Origin: Rhipicephalus microplus
Taxonomy: Eukaryota > Arthropoda > Arachnida > Ixodida > Ixodidae
NCBI RefSeq assembly: GCF_043290135.1
Contig: NC_134703.1
Span: 115,133,005 to 115,197,004 of the forward strand
Length of the DNA: 64,000 nt
Direction: 5' to 3'
Positions 1-64,000 of the stretch are shown piece by piece. The translations under genes and the position numbers were made by a program. Each line of letters begins with the position of its first letter. Positions within the stretch are counted from its first letter, which is position 1. The notes under the pieces were generated by a model, which worked only from the letters and a program-made list of their open reading frames with translations, was not told where the DNA came from and searched no databases.

Positions 1-1009
1 TCTCGAAGGGCACCTAAACCGTAATGAGCAACAGTAACTTGTCTTTCTCACTCCTTCCTCTCCTGAGTGTTTTTGTCCATGTTTCTATATACTCGTACTT
101 CTTTGCAAGACATATAGATAAACTATATTAATGGAAACTGACAGACAGTGATGCCAGGAGAAGTATAGGGTAATTTATCTGACGTAATTCTAGCATCAAT
201 AGAAAACAATAAAAGGGGATGAAAAGGTAACTTGCTTAATCAATATCATGTCAAATATTAGTATTAGTATAATAATTATTAATTCTTCTGTCTAACAAAG
301 AAAATGAGCCTTTAAATTTACACTTCTTTCCTTTGTATAAGTACACTGCCAGTACATCTGCATGACAAAAATGTTCAAGGAAATAACGATGCCATGCACA
401 TGATGATGCTGATACCACCAACTTGTGAAGAATAAATCAGAAAAGTATGCAGAGAAGCACATGAACAATTTTTATTCAATTGAAGAAATTTTTTTTTTTG
501 AATTGAAGACACTTTCTTTTCTGAAGGTTTTTTTCTTGCCTTCAAAATTGTGGCACTTTATATTCCATATTATACTAGTAGTGGGAAAATGCCCTGAATA
601 AAGTTCAATGTCACTGATCAGAATAATTCTAAAATATACAATCTTCAGTATGCATACCAGTGCATACTGACAAAGATGACAACAAATTTGCAATCATATC
701 TACAGAAAATCAAAGGAATTAGAATGCTACAATATTGCCCAGCTTGCAAGTCAATAACTGCAACTGGTTCATGCAGGAAGTTCATAACATTTGCCACAGC
801 ACATTCCGACAAAAAGCAAGACTTTTTGTACCTACAGTCATCGTTGCCATGACGGACAACAGGTGCACATTTATTATAGTGTGATAAGATTTCTTTCATG
901 ATATCTGATACTTAATCCATTACATACAGCCCACATTTTTCAAGGTAATCAGTGGGCATCTATTGAACGTACGTGGTATACTAAAGGTGACATAATGTGA
1001 TAACGTTAC
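1..1009. repeat. Partial last intron of WDR7 with a dispersed repeat copy (about 120-345)
   Basis: No coding match to the WDR7 C-terminal tail is present on the minus strand here. The segments at about 120-180 and 275-345 resemble, in the same orientation, segments at about 13485-13560 and 13980-14040 (shared motifs such as AAGTATAGGG and AAATGAGCC or AACGAGCCC). They represent another copy of that family. The rest is plain AT-rich intron. Confidence 0.5.
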
Positions 1010-59666
<58,657 letters not shown>

Positions 59667-60021
59667 GGTGGTGGAGGCCGTGTTCTGCAGGCTGACAAGA
59701 AGATACTGCAAAGCCATAAAAAGCACTTGACCCTCTGTGGTGACCTTAAAATGATTATTTGCTCTAAAGCGGAGCTCTTTAAGCTTTCCATTTCACGATC
59801 TCAGATGACCGGATAACTAAGCTGCACCTAGCCAGTGCAACACAGCAACTCGACCGGCACACACTCTTTATTCTCCTCTTCATCTTAGGATTGACTATAA
59901 ATAAGACAGTTTGCTCATGGTGAGGTGCATTCAAGAAATGAGGACAGTACATTTTTTTTATTGCCAAGTTTTTTGGCAGATAATAAAGTTTAACTACAAA
60001 AACTGCTTGAAAAAGAGACTG

Positions 60022-60161
60022 CACGTGGTGGCAGCTTCAGCAATTTGAAGATTAGTTTTAAAGAAAGACTAAAGAACATTTAAGACAGCAGAGGGAAAGA
60101 CACAGCGTACTGGTATTTGTATTCGAAGAGCATTGACTCACACTTGAAAAACGAACTCGCA
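60022..60161 (+). repeat. Direct repeat of about 140 bp, copy 1
   Basis: From CACGTGGTGGCAGCTTCAGC to GAACTCGCA. The same segment recurs at 62314-62456 in the same orientation with few differences. Confidence 0.92.
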
Positions 60162-61395
60162 TGACACAGAAGGCACATGCACAAGCACAGAATATCAACT
60201 GAAAGTTTATTCAAGTAAGCGCAAATAGAAATAGCAAAAAATAACGTAAAAAATTAGAGATTGGAAGTTAGATAATCTATCTCTAGTTGGTGCAATACGA
60301 ACAAAGGCCTTGCGACACACGTGTTGCTATGCTTGTGAATATAAAAAAGCCTAAGCAACTTCCCTAGCTGTGCTATCTCTGTGCTGGGACAACAACTTTG
60401 TTTTTCACGAAGGGTGACACTTGCTATCTCTGCAAGTGTCACCTTGTCTACAAGTATTAGTAGTTATGGAATGCCAACGAATCTAGCATTCAGTCCTCTT
60501 GAATAATAAAGACTTTAGCCAGAACACCCACTAAGGCTGACACGATAGATGTGCAATGCAGGTGTACCTTTTGAAGAAAACAAAAGAAAAGGAGAGGACG
60601 AATAAACAGAGAGAAAAACAGACAGGAACAAAGAGCGTTTTTGCCAATAAAGACTGTTAATTAAGACCTTGCAAATAGGTTTATTTTAATTAGAAGCTAG
60701 CTAAGTGAGATCGTTAGGCCAGCCACAGGCTTCACTGCTAGTCAAGTGTTACACTACTTGTGCAAACTGCCCACATTTTTTACTGCTCCTCTTGCTACTC
60801 CTGTGAGGGGGCAGCACAGTAACCAGCTTACAATTTCACCAGGTTTCACGTATGCCCACAACGCCTGTAGTTGAAAGAAATTAAGGAAAAGAGAGGCTCA
60901 TCAATTGTGGACACAACTGCATCGACTTTGTTGACTTTATGCAGTTCTAGCTGTTGAAGCAACCCTCCAAATCCACTACTATGGCAGCAAGAAGCACCCA
61001 AATCTTGGCCATCCCTAGATCAGATGTCACACACAGATACATTAATTTGCAAAGAAATTAATGAAGCTCAAATGCCTGGGTGTTCTATACATCACCTAGG
61101 TGTAGCAGGTTTGTTAACATTCATAGACTGCCATGTTAGCTCCTTGTTGGCAAAGCTCAAATAAATGATAAATTAATATTTACCTTCTGAATGACTGAAA
61201 AATAAAACGATGCTCTTTTCTGATACATAGTCAGCAGGAATAACTTTGACCTGCAATATTTATCATAAGCGAGATGGCTACAAAAACAAATTACAGTCAG
61301 TAATCGGCATCAGTGTACCATCTACCACTGTAGCATATGACAGCAACTGCAGCACATCATATAAATCAACTGTACAGTCACATACCAAGCAAAAA

Positions 61396-61560
61396 TATGC
61401 AACTGGTTATTAACTGTTTTCAACTGGCATTAACTGGAACTATATGGTTACAGTTGGAGACCAACTTGATACAGCAATGGAAGCAGCTGGTTCCAGTTAC
61501 AAGCCAACTGGAAACCAGTGGCAACCATGACTACTTGTACTGGAAGTAATTGGACCACAC
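61396..61560. repeat. AACTGG / CCAGTT-rich patch
   Basis: Many AACTGG, CCAGTT and CAACTGG hexamers occur in both orientations within about 160 bp. This looks like a degenerate simple repeat or a cluster of palindromic binding-site-like motifs. Confidence 0.6.
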
Positions 61561-61633
61561 AGAAACCTATCAAGTACTAACATTAACTGACGAAGGCAGC
61601 CATCTAGAATGGCATGTCATATGAATATATATA

Positions 61634-61810
61634 ACACTCAAACCTCATTATAACATTATCATACCTGCCACAAAAATACTTTGGTTCATCCCAAAATATT
61701 TTATAAACAAATATTTGTTGCACTGTACTTATGATTGAGCCATTCTTCACTCACTTCGTTATGACCAGCAATACATTCTACACGGGTTCGTTATATCGAG
61801 GTTTGAGTGT
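61634..61810. mobile_element. 177-bp MITE with ACACTCAAACCTC ends
   Basis: ACACTCAAACCTCATTATAA at the left is matched by the reverse complement of TTATATCGAGGTTTGAGTGT at the right, giving terminal inverted repeats of about 20 bp with two mismatches. No ORF, so non-autonomous. Confidence 0.85.
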
Positions 61811-62313
61811 GTGTGTATATGTTTGCATGTGTAATGAACACTGTTCGTATTAACAATCAGACAAGCCACCATATATAATCAAAATGGTGATCGGCACATG
61901 TTTCTGTGCTAGAATACAAGCTTCCTTAAACAGTAGCATACCCATATTTTTTTTTCTTTTTTAGGGGGTGGAGGAGAGTTAAACTATACTCTATGTATGT
62001 TCATGTGTGAATTTGTAGGCATATGCATGTGTGCATTAAATTGAAATTTGAAATTGTTTGAGGGAGGGAGAAGGACTGCAGTCATCTTGGGCCATTTTGA
62101 CAGAATGCATTTGTCTCTAAAGAGCAGCATTGTACAATTAAATGGGAAGCAGTGTTACTAACCTTTCTTTTTAAATACCTTACGTCACCATCGAAATTGT
62201 CCTACTTTATCCTACACAATGTCTTATTACCCTACATTTTTTCCTACACCTAAGACAGTGCAATGTAACAATAACAAAGTACATATTACACTTTTTTCTG
62301 TACTACATGCAGA

Positions 62314-62456
62314 CACGTGGTGGCAGCTTCAGCAATTTGAAGATTAGTTTTAAAGAAAGACTAAAGAACATTTAAGACAGCAGAGGGAAAAACACAGCGT
62401 TTTGGTATTATTTGTATACGAAGGGTATTGACTCACACTTGAAAAACAAACTCGCA
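62314..62456 (+). repeat. Direct repeat of about 140 bp, copy 2
   Basis: Second copy of 60022-60161, about 2.3 kb away. The flanks differ, so this is either two inserts of one family or a local duplication. Confidence 0.92.
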
Positions 62457-62868
62457 CACTGATCAGCAAGTATACCACTGGCAGTGTATGTAACATAGCA
62501 AAGCATTAAGTGAAATGTGAGAGACAAAAGGGAAATGCCATAGAAAGGAGTAATAGAAATAAAAACAGCTCAGGGTAACTACAGAATTAAAGCAAGCAAT
62601 GATGCTTTAATTGAATGAGGAGATAATAGAATCAGCCATGTGTTAAGGCACTAGCCTACATAAACCCTTGGGACAACATTGGAAAGGCAGACAGGTTGGC
62701 ATTATAAATAAGTAAAAAATAACTGCCAGATCGAGGGCAAAAAAGTAGGCTGAAAGAGTAATCTGCAACAATTAGCACATGAAGTTGGGCTTTGAATTCA
62801 AAGGTTTCTTTTGTACTTAATGGAAGAAATGGAAGAAACCTTAATTTAGCTGGACTGGACTAGGCTGT

Positions 62869-62915
62869 AACAACAACAACAACAACAACAACAACAATAA
62901 TAATAATAACAATAT
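62869..62915 (+). repeat. (CAA)n / (TAA)n microsatellite
   Basis: About nine CAA units followed by TAA units. Confidence 0.95.
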
Positions 62916-64000
62916 TAACTTTTTAGTTGTATCTCGCATGGTTCCTCTTGTGTTCACCTAAGGTGACTGGAATCAAAAGCCATTTTCTTCTTACTTATTT
63001 GTATTGACCTCACAGCCTTCAAAAAATTTCTGCACCTAGCATGAATCTTGCACTGCCTGTGGGCTCGGAGAAATAGCAAACTTCCATCACCTCACGTGCC
63101 TCCATGTTCAGCTCACCAATGACCAAGCAACAAGGTCATGTGACGATGTGAAATTCTGACATTGCAGACATGTTATGATGACTACACATCATGAGGCGAC
63201 ATAGTTATATTTTGTTATGACTTTCCGTAGGCCTCGTGTTGACGCAGACGGTCACAATAAGTGTTTGATGAGGCATCTAAGGCACCAGAGAACGCTTTAA
63301 TTATGTGGAACTCACTGCAGAGGAAAAATTTAGTCCCTCCACGCAGGGAACAAATAAAAGATGATGGAGAGTGAAAAATTATCCATAAAAAAACCAATGC
63401 TAACATAGGAATGTGTGACATATCTTTCGTCTCTGCCCTATGCTGGTGACATGTGAATGAAGACAGTTTACACTTAGTTCAAAGAAAAATTTAGTTATCG
63501 GAACTTTTTTAGAACGTAACCCTTGGGTATGCCTTGCGGATCATCTACATTTTGGCTGATCGACAAGGAGCAAAATCCGGAAATTATCCTACATATCTTA
63601 CAAGAAAATGATACTGCCACGCTGCTACCCCACACTGGCCACAAAATCACGAAAATAACCCACAAGCATAGGCATTTGCAGGGGAATACAAAAGGGGCAC
63701 TTGCCCCCTCAAGCCATCCCAGCAGTTTAACCCTCCCCTTAACCCACACCACAACGGTGCTACCGCTCCTTTCCCCCACCCACTGCAAAGCGAAATGACT
63801 TTGCACCTGGTCCCCAATACAAAATCCTGCAGATTCCCGTGCCTACAATTATGTTAATTATCCTGCGGTTGGCAACACTGGTGGTAAGTGCCAGGACTCA
63901 TTCTTAGATAGCTAAATTTTGCTATTTTTTCAAGATTTCGATAATGAAACAGATCATAATTGTTTTTCTCCATTAAACTGCATTTTCATTTTAATCACAC

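Larger units (their letters stand above)
59667..64000. other. Upstream / 5' non-coding region of WDR7
   Basis: No coding exon is recognised. A splice acceptor ending at 59685 suggests an upstream untranslated exon somewhere in or beyond this region; its donor and the promoter could not be placed. The segment holds a duplicated 140-bp block, a MITE, a CAA/TAA microsatellite and an AACTGG-rich patch, listed separately. Confidence 0.5.

Overview
The window is eukaryotic, AT-rich and intron-rich. It is almost wholly occupied by one gene on the minus strand, the arthropod orthologue of WDR7 (Rabconnectin-3 beta, Drosophila Rbcn-3B). Twenty-nine coding exons, from the start codon near 59666 to an exon ending at 1010, can be placed by protein similarity, splice sites and reading-phase continuity. 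Together they encode 1477 codons (human WDR7 has about 1490 in total). The final exon, for the conserved C-terminal tail, lies beyond the left edge. The SINE, MITE and Ty3/gypsy content, long introns and protein divergence suggest a tick (Ixodidae, probably metastriate). This is inference; no species is claimed.

Layout from right to left, in gene order. 59685-64000 is upstream or 5' non-coding sequence with a MITE, a duplicated 140-bp segment, microsatellites and an AACTGG-rich patch. 38400-59666 holds exons 1-13, the N-terminal WD40 propeller region. 11181-37242 holds exons 14-27, the central region: low-complexity linkers, an 11-residue amphipathic repeat and a helical part. 1010-8701 holds exons 28-29, the C-terminal WD repeats.

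Three Ty3/gypsy insertions sit in introns. (1) 1764-7765, minus strand, sense to WDR7, in intron 28: apparently intact, with two nearly identical LTRs, gag, pol, primer-binding site, polypurine tract and target-site duplication. Its gag-pol junction carries a textbook -1 frameshift signal: GGGAAAC directly before the gag stop, a 5-nt spacer, a perfect 10-bp hairpin and pseudoknot potential. (2) 25504-28857, plus strand, in intron 17: about 3% LTR divergence, a gag-to-RT internal deletion and three premature stops, all explicable as CpG transitions. (3) 34578-35051, plus strand, in intron 15: only the integrase C-terminus and a 137-bp LTR. Around them are tRNA-derived SINEs, one with a 13-bp target duplication, several MITE-like families with visible terminal inverted repeats, and low-complexity tracts.

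The most notable observations are: several GC-AG introns in one gene (three well supported by phase and homology, one provisional); the frameshift cassette of the intact retrotransposon; a tandem 11-mer duplication in exon 17 that looks like a membrane-binding amphipathic helix; a pair of inverted repeats of about 0.7 kb flanking exons 2-3, an arrangement known elsewhere to favour exon circularisation; and a cluster of long near-perfect hairpins in intron 18. I found no CRISPR array, bacterial operon or convincing stand-alone tRNA or rRNA gene.
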